64,000 nucleotides of DNA. Origin: Bacillus sp. 03113. Lineage in GTDB: Bacteria > Bacillota > Bacilli > Bacillales > Cytobacillaceae. Below the pieces are notes generated by a model. That model was not told the origin of the DNA and did no database searches. It saw only the letters and a program-made list of their open reading frames with translations. The DNA lies in NCBI RefSeq assembly GCF_006546985.1, contig NZ_VATK01000007.1, positions 157,857 through 221,856 on the forward strand, read 5' to 3'. The first letter of the stretch is position 1; every line of letters starts with the position of its first letter. The position numbers and the translations under genes were made by a program. Below, piece after piece: positions 49,157 through 58,788 of this stretch.

Positions 49157-50995
49157 CTATTTTTTAAGATGATAAGGAATCGTAGCAATAACAATATCCT
49201 TTCTCCATAAGAGCATCGCACGTAAGAAAAGTGCTGTTTGATTATGAAGAAATATATGCCACCACTTTTTTACGAAAAATTGTGGGATCAAAACAGTGAT
49301 ATACTTTCCCCTTTCGTTGTCTTCTAATGTATCAATATAGTCTAGCAACGGTGCTAATAGGCTTCTGTAAGGAGAATGAATTGTGACAAGGGGAATATCA
49401 AGCCCATTCGCCTTCCACTTTTCCACTGCCCGTTCTTTTTGTTTTTCATCAAAATAAACAGTAAATGCCACTACATCATTAGATATACTTTTTGCATAGC
49501 CAATCGAGTTAATAGCTACTCGACTTACACTCGAGATAGGAATAATCACTTTTGAAGGCGAAACCTTTATCAATTGTTTAGGATCTTGTCCTTGAAGGCT
49601 CAGTTGATTTGCTAAATCAGAATAATGACGGTGAATTTTATGAAATAAAAACACGATACATGGAATCGCGACCACTACCATCCAAGCCCCACTTTGAAAT
49701 TTTGCTACACCAGTTATGATGGTAACTATTCCAGTTATGATCATCCCAATCCCTACAATCAAGATTTTAGACCAAATTTTTTGTTGAGACTTTCGTTCTA
49801 AAAAAAACTTGATTAATCCATATTGTCCAATGGTAAAAGATAAGAATACACCTACTGCATAAAGTGGGACCAATGCGTGTGTATCTCCTTGGAAAATGAT
49901 GATTAAAAGGATAGCTAATACACTCAGATAGATAATACCGTTAGAGAAAACTAATCGATCTCCTCGTTTTGTTAGATTTCTTGGGAGGTAACCATCTTGT
50001 GCAATAATGGAAACAAGTTGTGGAAAGCCAGCAAATGCGGTATTAGCAGCTAAAAATAAAATGAGCATGGTAAAGATTTGAATGAAATAGTAAAAGAATC
50101 CGCTTCCAAATACATGGTTTGCGAGTTGGGAGACAACGGTTACATTTTCTTTAGGTACGACGCCAAATCCATTGGCCAAAATGGTAATCCCAAAGAACAT
50201 AATCCCTAGCAGAAATGACATCCAAAACATGGTGATTACTGCATTTTTAGAACTAGGTTCCCGGAAAGAAGGTACTCCGTTACTAATAGCCTCTACACCT
50301 GTTAATGCAGAACAACCGGAAGCAAAAGCTCGTAATAGCAAAAAAGTGGTTCCTAATGAAGAAAGTAAAGAAAAGTGTTCTGTATGGTGTGGGATGGAAA
50401 AATGCTGCCAACCTTCCCCGATCAGCTTCCAAATTCCAACTCCAATCATAATGATAATCGAAGCAACAAAAATATATGTAGGGAATGCAAAAATACTTGC
50501 AGATTCTCGGATCCCTCTCAGATTAGTTACCATCAATACAATAACAAGTAATACGGCAATCAAAACACGATAAGGGAGTAAAGCAGGGAATGCAGACAGC
50601 AAAGCAGCTACTCCAGAACTAATGCTTACTGCAACAGTTAATATATAATCAATCATTAAAGCAGCACCAGCTGTCAGACTAGTATTTCTTCCTATATGCT
50701 CACGAGCAACGATATAGGCTCCCCCGCCAGATGGAAAGCTGTGAATAATCTGACGATACGAAAGTGTGACAATCAATAATAACAATATGATGAAAAGCGC
50801 AATAGGAATAGAATACATAAATGCTTGTGTGCCAATTAAGGCTAAAACAAGCAAAATTTCTTCTGTTGCGTATGCGACAGAAGAGAGGGCATCAGATGAA
50901 AATACAGCTAAAGCTTTCTTTTTTGTTAGTTTCTCTTCTGATAGTTGTTTCGTATGAATGGGAGTTCCAACTAGCAGCCTTTTCCAATTGTTCAT
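49157..50995 (-). CDS. kimA: KimA-like potassium importer (APC/KUP-type)
   Basis: A 612-residue APC-fold transporter closely resembling B. subtilis KimA (YdaO). It starts with KKALAVFSSDALSSVAYATEEILLVLALIG, then IHSFPSGGGAYIVAREHIG, with twelve helices up to about residue 450, and a cytoplasmic USP-like C-terminal domain (VIIPISSVSRVAINSIGYAKSISNDVVAFTVYFD). KimA is a high-affinity K+/H+ symporter inhibited by c-di-AMP. ATG 50995 has GGAGG eight bases upstream. No c-di-AMP riboswitch is seen before it, unlike B. subtilis kimA. It faces the kdp region. Confidence 0.88.
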   Translation of the reverse strand: MNNWKRLLVGTPIHTKQLSEEKLTKKKALAVFSSDALSSVAYATEEILLVLALIGTQAFMYSIPIALFIILLLLIVTLSYRQIIHSFPSGGGAYIVAREHIGRNTSLTAGAALMIDYILTVAVSISSGVAALLSAFPALLPYRVLIAVLLVIVLMVTNLRGIRESASIFAFPTYIFVASIIIMIGVGIWKLIGEGWQHFSIPHHTEHFSLLSSLGTTFLLLRAFASGCSALTGVEAISNGVPSFREPSSKNAVITMFWMSFLLGIMFFGITILANGFGVVPKENVTVVSQLANHVFGSGFFYYFIQIFTMLILFLAANTAFAGFPQLVSIIAQDGYLPRNLTKRGDRLVFSNGIIYLSVLAILLIIIFQGDTHALVPLYAVGVFLSFTIGQYGLIKFFLERKSQQKIWSKILIVGIGMIITGIVTIITGVAKFQSGAWMVVVAIPCIVFLFHKIHRHYSDLANQLSLQGQDPKQLIKVSPSKVIIPISSVSRVAINSIGYAKSISNDVVAFTVYFDEKQKERAVEKWKANGLDIPLVTIHSPYRSLLAPLLDYIDTLEDNERGKYITVLIPQFFVKKWWHIFLHNQTALFLRAMLLWRKDIVIATIPYHLKK

Positions 50996-51316
50996 TTCAT
51001 CATCCTCCATAAATAAAAGCTTGATTATGCTATTCTTGCTTAAGGCAAAAAGGAAAAAACATAGACAACTTTTATTCTACCTAGTCCAAAAACATCTATT
51101 CTTAAATTAGTAAGAATAGATATCGAAAACTATTTTAATAAAATAAAATAAGCTATTAGAACATCCTTTTTATTCCAATGTCCTAATTGTGAGCAATGAT
51201 GAATTTAAGCTTGAACTTACTTGGCGAAGTGGGAATTTTTGGGTTTTAGGAGTTGTGATTGGAGCTTGTTCTGTGACGGCTGCTTAGTATAAAAATAAGG
51301 TACTGAGATAAATTTA
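50996..51316. other. Gap upstream of the KimA-like gene
   Basis: This 321-bp gap holds a terminator-like hairpin (51094-51121) and, on the plus strand, a 32-codon frame, GTG 51189 to stop 51287, encoding a short peptide with a hydrophobic end (RSGNFWVLGVVIGACSVTAA). That frame has no ribosome site and is probably a remnant or chance. No riboswitch core is recognised. Confidence 0.4.
51094..51121 (-). terminator. Terminator-like hairpin before the KimA-like gene
   Basis: ATCTATTCTTA (51094-51104) pairs perfectly with TAAGAATAGAT (51111-51121). On the minus strand it is followed by GTTTTT. It may end the DUF2294 transcript or attenuate the KimA-like gene about 100 bases downstream. Confidence 0.55.
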
Positions 51317-51688
51317 TTATGTTTGTTCAAGGAGCTTTTCTAATTCCTTATCTACTATAAACACTTCTATTCTTTCCCCTGTTTTTGTGCTGATATCACT
51401 ATGGCTGGAAAGAACCTTGCATTGGGTATATTTTTCAACAATCTCTTCAAAATTTTTACTGTACATTTCTCGGAGCACTTGTCTCATCTGTTTCACTAGT
51501 TTTCTTCCATGGTCCTGGTTTACTAAATGTTTTTCCTCCACTGTTAGTACTCCTTTAAAACGAACAATAACCATATCTTGTAAAATGTAAGTTTTTGTTT
51601 CTTGTGGACCTCTGCCAACAAGGTCTCTTTGAAGTTTAATAAATGCTTCACTTATTTCAGCTTCTAACTTTTTCTTTGCGGATACCAT
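51317..51688 (-). CDS. DUF2294-family protein
   Basis: A 123-residue soluble protein with the DUF2294 wording: an N-terminal helix (KKLEAEISEAFIKLQRDLVGRGPQETKTYIL), DMVIVRFKGVLTVEEKHLV, GRKLVKQMRQVLRE, then a short beta part (GERIEVFIVDKELEKLL). The function is unknown. It lies between the KimA-like and kdp genes, on the same strand as the former, which suggests but does not prove a link to potassium or membrane energetics. Confidence 0.82.
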   Translation of the reverse strand: MVSAKKKLEAEISEAFIKLQRDLVGRGPQETKTYILQDMVIVRFKGVLTVEEKHLVNQDHGRKLVKQMRQVLREMYSKNFEEIVEKYTQCKVLSSHSDISTKTGERIEVFIVDKELEKLLEQT

Positions 51689-51892
51689 TTTTCTTCCCCC
51701 AAGCCCTATATATTACGGTGTTATGTTACAGTTGCATAATCAATAAAGTCAATTGTTTTTTTAAAAACGTCGAAATAATAAGCTAGAGTTAGCAATTAAA
51801 TAAAAACATCCATTTCTATTAAAAATTTAGATGTTTTTCGCAATAAATACGCTAATTTGAGATTTTACAAATGCAAAGGTTGGAAGTAGAAT

Positions 51893-52048
51893 AGTCCTCG
51901 TAAACAACAAATCAAATATTTCGGCCTAATCTCGATATGAGAACGGAGGACCCATTATTTTGGGGTTAATTCTACCATATGTAGAAGGGATGAGATTTCT
52001 CTTTCGCCATCCTACCCGTCAGCTAACTTCGTCGGCTAAAGCGAAGGA
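51893..52048 (+). promoter_or_regulatory. c-di-AMP riboswitch (ydaO/yuaA type) upstream of kdp
   Basis: The conserved core is recognisable: CTAATCTCGATATGAGA, then CGGAGGACCCA, TGGGGTTAATTC, and CATCCTACCCGTCAGCTAAC followed by TTCGTCGGC. These match the ydaO leader blocks in order and spacing. TCCTCG (51894-51899) can pair with CGAAGGA (52042-52048) as the closing stem. It precedes a terminator, so high c-di-AMP (high K+) should switch kdp off. Confidence 0.88.
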
Positions 52049-52087
52049 GGTCTAAAAGACCACCTTTTTCAGGGGGCTTTTTTTGTT
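52046..52087 (+). terminator. Riboswitch-controlled terminator
   Basis: GGAGGTCT (52047-52054) pairs with AGACCACC across AAA and is followed by TTTTT. A further GC block and T-run (AGGGGGCTTTTTTT) follow. Its 5' arm overlaps the closing stem of the riboswitch by two bases. Confidence 0.7.
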
Positions 52088-52483
52088 GCAAAAAATGCAG
52101 CGAAAAAGCAGACTGACTGATTTAAGTAGGTCTTTTTTATTATGCCTATTATGAAAAAGTTACTAGGGGACAGAGCACAAAGACGGCTATGAGCTTGCTG
52201 GGTGTTATGTAGACCAATGCAGCTTTTTCTCCAATAAAGTTGAATTGAAAAAAGACATGTAAATGGACAGTCTATATTTTTATAGATCAGTCAGTCATGT
52301 ACTTTGTATTCAACCTGGAGAAACAGCAGCATTGGTCTTTTTTGTTCTTCAAGACCAATATAGGTAATTTAGGCGTAATACCCCTGATAGGTCTGAGATA
52401 TATGGAGGTGCTATTAGAACTTCAATGTTTTAGTTTATCAAACTTTGTATTGGTACTTCATTCAAATTTAGGAGGTCGGTCAC
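52088..52483 (+). other. Long leader between the riboswitch and the first kdp-region ORF
   Basis: About 390 nt without a supported gene. It holds a perfect 10-bp long-range inverted repeat (ACTGACTGAT at 52112-52121 with ATCAGTCAGT at 52286-52295) and a local hairpin ATTGGTCTT/AAGACCAAT (52331-52359). The 90-codon frame at 52297-52569 crosses the next ribosome site and gene in another frame and is rejected. Confidence 0.5.
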
Positions 52484-52588
52484 ATGTTAGATGTAATCAT
52501 GGTGGTGCTGCTTATTATTTTACCAACTCTGATGCTGGGCCTTACGAAGTGGTCCTCGAAATTAGTTGATCAAGGAAGGGAAGAATAG
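52484..52588 (+). CDS. Small membrane protein upstream of kdpF
   Basis: A 34-codon ORF (MLDVIMVVLLIILPTLMLGL then TKWSSKLVDQGREE). It has one strong N-terminal membrane helix and a polar tail. ATG with AGGAGG ten bases upstream, and its stop codon overlaps the GTG in front of kdpF, so it is almost certainly translated and coupled to kdpF. I know of similar unnamed short ORFs ahead of kdpF only vaguely. A role as an accessory subunit or leader peptide of the Kdp pump is inference. Confidence 0.75.
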   Translation: MLDVIMVVLLIILPTLMLGLTKWSSKLVDQGREE

Positions 52589-52590
52589 TG

Positions 52591-52668
52591 ATGGTCGTTT
52601 TGTTTGGATTGGCTGTAATCGTTTCGGTTTATTTATTATACGTTTTAATTAATCCAGAGAAATTTTAA
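52591..52668 (+). CDS. kdpF: K+-transporting ATPase small subunit KdpF
   Basis: A 25-residue single-helix peptide (VVLFGLAVIVSVYLLYVLI then NPEKF). The end L-x-NPEKF is the KdpF hallmark. KdpF stabilises the KdpABC complex in the membrane. GGAAGGG lies about nine bases before the ATG at 52591; the GTG one codon earlier, overlapping the previous stop, is an alternative start. It is followed 16 bp later by kdpA. Confidence 0.88.
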   Translation: MVVLFGLAVIVSVYLLYVLINPEKF

Positions 52669-52684
52669 TTTGGAGGTAAGCTCA

Positions 52685-54358
52685 GTGTTTATGATGATCC
52701 TTTCCATAATTCTTACACTTTTGGTTGCAGTTTTATTGGCCAAACCAACAGGCATATATTTAGCGAATGCTTTTAATTACAATTCAACGAAATTAAATAA
52801 AATATTTGGTCCTTTTGAGAAAGTCCTTTTTAAAATTGGCGGAATTAAGCAAGTAAATCAAACGTGGAAACAATATGCGATATCTCTTGTATTAACCAAT
52901 GCATTTATGATTGTCCTCGTTTACTTCGTTTTTAGATTACAAGGAATCCTGCCGTTAAATCCAAGTGGAATTAAAGGTATGGATCCAGCACTGGCATTTA
53001 ATACGGCAATCAGTTTTATGACAGGTACAAACTTGCAGCACTATAGCGGTGAAAGTGGATTATCCTATTTATCACAAATGATCGCCATCTTGTTTATGAT
53101 GTTTGCAACTCCAGCTACAGCCTTAGCGGTAGTCATTGCTTTTGTAAGAGGTCTTTCTGGAAACAAAATAGGTAACTTTTTTGTTGATTTCATTCGTGCC
53201 ATTACGCGTATCTTACTGCCATTGGCTTTTATCATGGGATTTGTTTTTGTGGCTCTAGGTGTACCACAAACTCTAGAACCTACAGCAACGGTCCAAACAA
53301 TAGAAGGGGCAAAACAAGAAATCGCCCGCGGGCCGATTGGTGCATTTTTATCAATCAAGGAATTAGGAAATAACGGTGGAGGATTTTTTGGAGTAAACTC
53401 TGCTCATCCATTTGAGAACCCAAATGCCATTAGTAATCTGCTGCAAATCTGGTTAATGCTTCTTTTGCCAACCGCCCTTCCGTTTACGTACGGTCGAATG
53501 GTTGGAAATGCAAAACAAGGAAAGATCTTGTTTGTATCAATGGCGATGATTTTTATTGTTTTTCTTGGGTCAGCTCTTTTATATGAATTTCAAGGAAATC
53601 CAGCATTAAATCAATTAGGTATTCAACATGACCAAGGAAGCATGGAAGGGAAGGAAGTTCGATTCGGTACAGGTCAATCGATCCTATATGCCATTACTAC
53701 AACAGCAACAGAAACAGGTGCTGTTAACACCATGCACGATACGTTAACTCCAATGAGCGGTATGCTTACGCTATCAAACATGTTATTAAATACCGTATTT
53801 GGAGGAGTAGGATCTGGCTTTATGAATGTCATTATGTATGCCATGATTGCCGTTTTCTTATCGGGTTTAATGGTTGGCCGTACGCCAGAATTTTTAGGCA
53901 AAAAGATTGAAGGAAAAGAGATGAAATTAATAGCCGTTACAATGTTAATGCATCCATTTCTGATCTTAGGTGCTTCTGCCATTGCGTTATTTACACCACT
54001 TGGATTTGAAGGGATTTCAAACCCTGGCTTCCATGGCATTAGCCAAGTTGTTTATGAGTATACATCTTCAGCTGCAAATAATGGCTCAGGATTCGAAGGA
54101 TTAGGGGACGCCACTCCATTCTGGAATATTTCCACCGGTATTGTTATGTACCTTGGACGATATTTCGGGTTAGTTACGATGTTAGCAGTAGCAGGATCGC
54201 TGGCTTCAAAGAAGTTAATTCCGGAAACAAACGGTACATTCCGAACAGATACATCCTTATTCGGAACCATCTTACTCGGAACGATTTTTATCGTAGGTGC
54301 TCTTACGTTCTTTCCTACATTAGTGTTAGGACCGATTGCTGAATATTTAACATTATAG
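52685..54358 (+). CDS. kdpA: K+-transporting ATPase subunit A (KdpA)
   Basis: A 557-residue channel-like subunit of the Kdp K+ pump, related to SKT K+ transporters. It has ten or so helices and selectivity-filter-like loops such as [38 protein letters not shown] and [14 protein letters not shown]. The GTG at 52685 is the start, with GGAGG eight bases upstream (the frame opens earlier without a site). Normal length. Part of kdpF-A-B-C-D. Confidence 0.96.
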   Translation: MFMMILSIILTLLVAVLLAKPTGIYLANAFNYNSTKLNKIFGPFEKVLFKIGGIKQVNQTWKQYAISLVLTNAFMIVLVYFVFRLQGILPLNPSGIKGMDPALAFNTAISFMTGTNLQHYSGESGLSYLSQMIAILFMMFATPATALAVVIAFVRGLSGNKIGNFFVDFIRAITRILLPLAFIMGFVFVALGVPQTLEPTATVQTIEGAKQEIARGPIGAFLSIKELGNNGGGFFGVNSAHPFENPNAISNLLQIWLMLLLPTALPFTYGRMVGNAKQGKILFVSMAMIFIVFLGSALLYEFQGNPALNQLGIQHDQGSMEGKEVRFGTGQSILYAITTTATETGAVNTMHDTLTPMSGMLTLSNMLLNTVFGGVGSGFMNVIMYAMIAVFLSGLMVGRTPEFLGKKIEGKEMKLIAVTMLMHPFLILGASAIALFTPLGFEGISNPGFHGISQVVYEYTSSAANNGSGFEGLGDATPFWNISTGIVMYLGRYFGLVTMLAVAGSLASKKLIPETNGTFRTDTSLFGTILLGTIFIVGALTFFPTLVLGPIAEYLTL

Positions 54359-54374
54359 ACCTGAGGTGATAGAA

Positions 54375-56510
54375 GTGGGCAATCAAGCATTAAAAAAGAG
54401 ACCTGAAAATCTTCATGTTAAAAATAGAACAAATACAGACAATGATTCTATTGATGATCAATCTTATGACAATAAAAAGGACGGAAATAGAAAAATGATA
54501 AATAAAGCGATGGTTGCACAAGCGCTGAAGGAATCCTTTCTAAAGTTAGATCCAAGAAAAATGGCAAAGAATCCAATTATGTTTGTGGTTGAAATAGGAT
54601 TTTTAATCACATTGATTCTGTCTTTTTTTCCAAATGTATTCGGAAAAAGTGAAGTGGAACCATGGTTTAATATAACAGTCACGCTCATATTGCTGTTGAC
54701 TGTGCTATTTGCGAACTTTGCAGAAGCATTGGCGGAAGGAAGAGGGAAAGCTCAGGCAAATACATTAAAGAAATCAAAACAAGAAATGATCGCAAACCTT
54801 GTGAAACCAAATGGGAAAATCGAGCAGGTGCCATCTGCTGATCTTCGAAAAGGAGATATTGTGACAGTTTCTCAAGGTGAGATGATTCCTGGTGACGGCG
54901 AAGTGATTGAAGGGTTAGCTTCAGTGGATGAATCTGCTATTACGGGTGAATCAGCACCCGTTATCAAAGAGGCTGGCGGCGATTTTAATTCTGTCACTGG
55001 AGGAACAAGAGTGGTTAGTGACAAAATTAAGGTCAGAATGACAAGTAATCCAGGAGAATCATTTCTAGATCGAATGATCTCTCTTGTAGAAGGGGCAGAA
55101 CGTCAAAAAACACCTAATGAAATCGCATTAAACACCGTGTTAACAAGTTTAACGTTAATTTTTATGATTGTCGTCGTGACATTGCCTTTCTTTACAAATT
55201 ATTTAGGCTTTCAAATAGAAATACCGGTTTTAATTGCCTTGCTGGTATGTTTAATTCCAACAACGATTGGCGGTTTATTATCCTCTATTGGAATTGCAGG
55301 CATGGACCGTGTCACACAATTTAATGTGCTGGCAATGTCAGGAAAAGCTGTAGAAGCTGCTGGTGATATTAACACGATTATATTAGATAAAACAGGTACC
55401 ATTACTTTTGGTAATCGTATGGCAAGTGATTTTATACCAGTAGGTTCTGTGTCTCAAGATGAATTATTGTATTGGACTGCACTAAGTTCATTAAAGGATG
55501 AAACACCAGAAGGACGTTCGACAATTGCCTTAATTAAGCAAAAAGGTCAGCAAGCTGATGAGCAGCTAGCTGAAGGCGGTGCTGTTATTGAGTTTAAAGC
55601 TGAGACGAAAATGAGTGGAATTGATCTATCAGACGGTCGTCATATAAGAAAAGGTGCAGTAGAAGCTGTTAAAAATTGGGTAAAAGTGCAAGGAGGCAGC
55701 ATTCCCAATGATTTAGATGAAAAAACAAACCAAATATCAAAAGAAGGCGGCACACCGCTTGCAGTCGCTTTAGATAATCAAATATTTGGTTTGATATATT
55801 TGAAGGATACGGTCAAACCAGGAATGAGAGAACGATTTGATCAGCTTCGAAAAATGGGGATTAAAACGGTTATGTGTACAGGGGATAATCCTTTAACGGC
55901 TGCAACGATTGCGAAGGAAGCAGGCGTAGACGAATTTATTGCAGAATGTAAGCCGGAGGATAAAATTGAAGTCATTAAATATGAACAGAATCAAGGTAAA
56001 CTGGTCGCGATGACCGGAGACGGAACAAATGATGCTCCTGCTCTAGCACAGGCAGATGTTGGTTTGGCCATGAATAGCGGGACAACTGCTGCAAAAGAAG
56101 CTGCGAATATGGTTGACTTAGATTCTGATCCGACAAAAATCATTGAAGTAGTTTCCATAGGAAAACAGCTCCTGATGACAAGGGGGGCATTAACAACATT
56201 TAGTATTGCAAATGATATTGCCAAATACTTTGCGATCATCCCGGCTATGTTTATGCTTGCCATTCCGGAAATGCATGTACTAAACATTATGGGACTTGAT
56301 TCACCAAAGTCAGCTATCCTATCTGCTTTAATCTTTAATGCGATCATTATCCCATTATTGATACCGTTGGCGATGAAAGGTGTTTCTTATAAACCAATGA
56401 GTTCCAATTCATTGCTCCGCCGGAACTTAACAATTTATGGTTTAGGAGGCGTGCTTGTACCTTTTATTGGGATTAAATTATTAGATTTAATAATCGCTTT
56501 GTTTGTTTAA
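54375..56510 (+). CDS. kdpB: K+-transporting P-type ATPase subunit B (KdpB)
   Basis: A ~711-residue P-type ATPase that energises K+ uptake. It has the A-domain TGES ([10 protein letters not shown]), the phosphorylation site DKTGT ([13 protein letters not shown]), and the hinge [26 protein letters not shown] 54375 fits the site GAGGTGAT. It carries about 35-40 extra hydrophilic, Asn/Asp/Lys-rich residues before the usual KdpB start; an internal ATG at 54495 ([15 protein letters not shown]) would give the conventional length. Fourth cistron in the kdp group. Confidence 0.96.
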   Translation: MGNQALKKRPENLHVKNRTNTDNDSIDDQSYDNKKDGNRKMINKAMVAQALKESFLKLDPRKMAKNPIMFVVEIGFLITLILSFFPNVFGKSEVEPWFNITVTLILLLTVLFANFAEALAEGRGKAQANTLKKSKQEMIANLVKPNGKIEQVPSADLRKGDIVTVSQGEMIPGDGEVIEGLASVDESAITGESAPVIKEAGGDFNSVTGGTRVVSDKIKVRMTSNPGESFLDRMISLVEGAERQKTPNEIALNTVLTSLTLIFMIVVVTLPFFTNYLGFQIEIPVLIALLVCLIPTTIGGLLSSIGIAGMDRVTQFNVLAMSGKAVEAAGDINTIILDKTGTITFGNRMASDFIPVGSVSQDELLYWTALSSLKDETPEGRSTIALIKQKGQQADEQLAEGGAVIEFKAETKMSGIDLSDGRHIRKGAVEAVKNWVKVQGGSIPNDLDEKTNQISKEGGTPLAVALDNQIFGLIYLKDTVKPGMRERFDQLRKMGIKTVMCTGDNPLTAATIAKEAGVDEFIAECKPEDKIEVIKYEQNQGKLVAMTGDGTNDAPALAQADVGLAMNSGTTAAKEAANMVDLDSDPTKIIEVVSIGKQLLMTRGALTTFSIANDIAKYFAIIPAMFMLAIPEMHVLNIMGLDSPKSAILSALIFNAIIIPLLIPLAMKGVSYKPMSSNSLLRRNLTIYGLGGVLVPFIGIKLLDLIIALFV

Positions 56511-56552
56511 GGAAAAACCCATTATATATAGAAGAAAGTAGGTAGTTTTCAA

Positions 56553-57134
56553 ATGAAAGAAGAACAAAGTTTGTTCGCACCTATTATTCGAACCAGTTTT
56601 CTTATCATGGTTTTATGCGGCTTAGCATACCCGCTTGCGGCAACGGGTATTGCTCAAGTCATCATGCCTGAAAAAGCGGATGGAAGCTTGATCTACAATG
56701 ATAAGCATGAAGCAATTGGCTCTGAATTAATTGGACAAAATTTCACTGATCAGAAATTTTTTCAAGGAAGAGTTTCTAGTATAGAAAATAATGGGGCTGG
56801 CTCTGGATCTAATAACTATGCTCCTTCGAACCAGGACATGATCAATCGTACAAAGGACTCAATCGAAGCTTGGAAAACAGCGAATCCTGATACGCCAATC
56901 AGTGAAGTGCCAATCGATCTTGTAACGAATTCAGGCTCTGGATTAGATCCGCACATTAGTCCAGAATCTGCATCCGCTCAAGTGAGTAGAATTTCGAATA
57001 TAACAGGGATCGAACAAAAAAGGCTAGAAGAATTAATTAAAGAACATACAGAAGGGAAAGAGCTTGGTTTATTCGGAGAGGAACGTGTGAACGTCCTAAA
57101 ATTAAATCTTGATTTGATGAAGATAATGAAATAG
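56553..57134 (+). CDS. kdpC: K+-transporting ATPase subunit C (KdpC)
   Basis: A 193-residue subunit with one N-terminal membrane helix ([22 protein letters not shown]) and an outer domain with the family motifs [20 protein letters not shown] and [22 protein letters not shown]. It assists high-affinity K+ binding in KdpFABC. ATG start with a weak AAGTAGG site. A GC-rich hairpin (57144-57164) lies between it and kdpD. Confidence 0.95.
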   Translation: MKEEQSLFAPIIRTSFLIMVLCGLAYPLAATGIAQVIMPEKADGSLIYNDKHEAIGSELIGQNFTDQKFFQGRVSSIENNGAGSGSNNYAPSNQDMINRTKDSIEAWKTANPDTPISEVPIDLVTNSGSGLDPHISPESASAQVSRISNITGIEQKRLEELIKEHTEGKELGLFGEERVNVLKLNLDLMKIMK

Positions 57135-57143
57135 ATGCAGAAG

Positions 57144-57164
57144 CCCTGGCTAATCCGGCCGGGG
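57144..57164 (+). other. GC-rich hairpin between kdpC and kdpD
   Basis: CCCTGGC (57144-57150) pairs with GCCGGGG (57158-57164), including one G-U pair. An AT-rich stretch with a short T-run (57172-57176) follows. It may lower expression of the downstream sensor genes relative to the pump. Confidence 0.45.
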
Positions 57165-57213
57165 ATATTCATTTTTACAAAACGATAGACGGTTATGATT
57201 TGGGGTGAAATCA

Positions 57214-58362
57214 GTGAAACAAGAACATCCATACTTTAGAAAAAAAACACCTGAAGAGCTTCTAGATGAGATTGTTCAATCAAATAGAGGGAAGCTAAAG
57301 CTATATATAGGTGCATCACCTGGTGTTGGAAAGTCATACAAAATGCTTCAGGATGCGAGAGATTTACGAAAAGAAGGCAAAGATGTTGTCATTGGTTTGA
57401 TTGAAACACATGGCAGAAAAGAAACGGAAGAACAAATTAAGAATTTAGAATTTGTCCCGCTTATGTCTATAGACTATAAAGGGAAAACATTTTATGAACT
57501 AAATGTGCAAGCAATCATCGCTAGAAAACCGGATATAGTCATTGTTGATGAGTTAGCCCACACAAACATTCCCGGATCGATTCATTTGAAAAGATATATG
57601 GATGTTGAAGACATTTTGGAAGCAGGAATAGATGTCATGTCAGCAGTAAATATTCAACATCTTGAAAGTGTAAATGATATTATTCAACAAATTACAGGTG
57701 TTACTGTACGAGAGAGAATACCAGATACGTTTATGAAAAAGGCAAATGAAACACAGCTAATCGATATTACACCTGAAGCGTTAAGAAAAAGATTAACGGA
57801 GGGGAAAATCTATCATCCTGAAAAAATAGAACAGAGTCTTAGCCATTTTTTTACGACGACTAATTTGTCTGCATTAAGGGAGCTGGCACTTCGAGAGATT
57901 GCGAACGATGTTGATGAGAAAATAGAACAAATAAGTGGAGATCTACAAGACGGCCCTATTGGCGTATACGAAAAAATATTAGTTTGTGTCCATTTTGGGC
58001 CAACAGCAGAAAAGCTAATTCGAAGAGGGTGGAGAATGGCTAATCGATTAAAAGCAGATCTCTTTATTTTAAATATTGCCTCTGAAGACATGGATTCTTT
58101 TAATCAAGAAAAGAGGCAAAAAATACAACAATGGAAGATATTGGCTGATCAATTTAATGCTGAGTTTTTGCTGGAGGAGCAGGGCAAGCGAAAGCCTGCA
58201 GAAGTGATAATAGAAATCGCGAAAAAATATCATATTACACAAATATTATTAGGACAGTCAGCAAGAACAAGATGGGAAGAAATTCGTAAAGGCTCAATCG
58301 TCAATACAATCATGAGAAAAACATCAAATATTGATATTCATATTGTTTCAGACGGAAGGTAA
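57214..58362 (+). CDS. kdpD: Short KdpD (KdpD N-terminal and USP domains only)
   Basis: A 382-residue protein with the KdpD sensor domain (residues ~5-215: KLKLYIGASPGVGKSYKMLQDA with a Walker-A-like loop, then DIVIVDELAHTNIPGS) and a universal-stress-like domain (~250-380: KILVCVHFGPTAEKLIRRGWRMA). It lacks the four helices, GAF and histidine-kinase parts of classical ~900-residue KdpD, and no kdpE follows. Short KdpD proteins of the B. cereus group bind c-di-AMP in the USP domain. GTG 57214 has GGGGTGA upstream. Confidence 0.92.
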   Translation: MKQEHPYFRKKTPEELLDEIVQSNRGKLKLYIGASPGVGKSYKMLQDARDLRKEGKDVVIGLIETHGRKETEEQIKNLEFVPLMSIDYKGKTFYELNVQAIIARKPDIVIVDELAHTNIPGSIHLKRYMDVEDILEAGIDVMSAVNIQHLESVNDIIQQITGVTVRERIPDTFMKKANETQLIDITPEALRKRLTEGKIYHPEKIEQSLSHFFTTTNLSALRELALREIANDVDEKIEQISGDLQDGPIGVYEKILVCVHFGPTAEKLIRRGWRMANRLKADLFILNIASEDMDSFNQEKRQKIQQWKILADQFNAEFLLEEQGKRKPAEVIIEIAKKYHITQILLGQSARTRWEEIRKGSIVNTIMRKTSNIDIHIVSDGR

Positions 58363-58377
58363 GGAGGTTATATTTAT

Positions 58378-58788
58378 ATGAATGTAGCATTTTTCTTAAT
58401 TCCCAAAAATGAAGTAGCCTACATTAAATATGAATCTACCATGAGGCAAGCGTTAGAAAAAATGGAGTATCACAAATATTCAGCTGTCCCAATAATAGAT
58501 CATGAAGGAAAATATATTGGAACACTGACGGAAGGTGATTTACTTTGGAAAATAAAAAATACTCCTACTCTAAGCTTTGAAAACACGAGTAAAATATGGC
58601 TTAGAGAAGTTCCTCTTCATCGCAAAATTGAAGCTATTTCAATCAATGCTGAGATGGAAGACATATTAGCAAAGGCTATGGAACAAAATTTTGTGCCAGT
58701 AGTAGACGACAAAAATATTTTCATTGGGATCATAAGGAGAAGAGAGATTATTGAATATTTTACAAAGAAGGTAGCTTCGTTAAGTTAG
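58378..58788 (+). CDS. CBS-pair domain protein (DarB/YkuL-like)
   Basis: A 136-residue protein made of two CBS motifs: HKYSAVPIIDHEGKYIGTLTEGDLLW (about residues 33-58) and EQNFVPVVDDKNIFIGIIRRREIIEYF (about 102-128). The layout and length are like B. subtilis DarB/YkuL, a c-di-AMP-binding regulator. It starts 15 bp after kdpD with AAGGAGG upstream and ends the kdp operon, so it probably senses an adenine nucleotide (c-di-AMP, AMP or ATP) for potassium control. The ligand is inference. Confidence 0.85.
   Translation: MNVAFFLIPKNEVAYIKYESTMRQALEKMEYHKYSAVPIIDHEGKYIGTLTEGDLLWKIKNTPTLSFENTSKIWLREVPLHRKIEAISINAEMEDILAKAMEQNFVPVVDDKNIFIGIIRRREIIEYFTKKVASLS

Noticed and set aside
51189..51287. 32-codon peptide ending VLGVVIGACSVTAA as a bacteriocin precursor
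   Set aside because: No ribosome site, no leader-cleavage motif, and no modification or export genes nearby.
52297..52569. 90-codon plus-strand frame before kdpF
   Set aside because: It has no ribosome site at its ATG, and it overlaps the AGGAGG site and most of the well-supported 34-codon gene in another frame.
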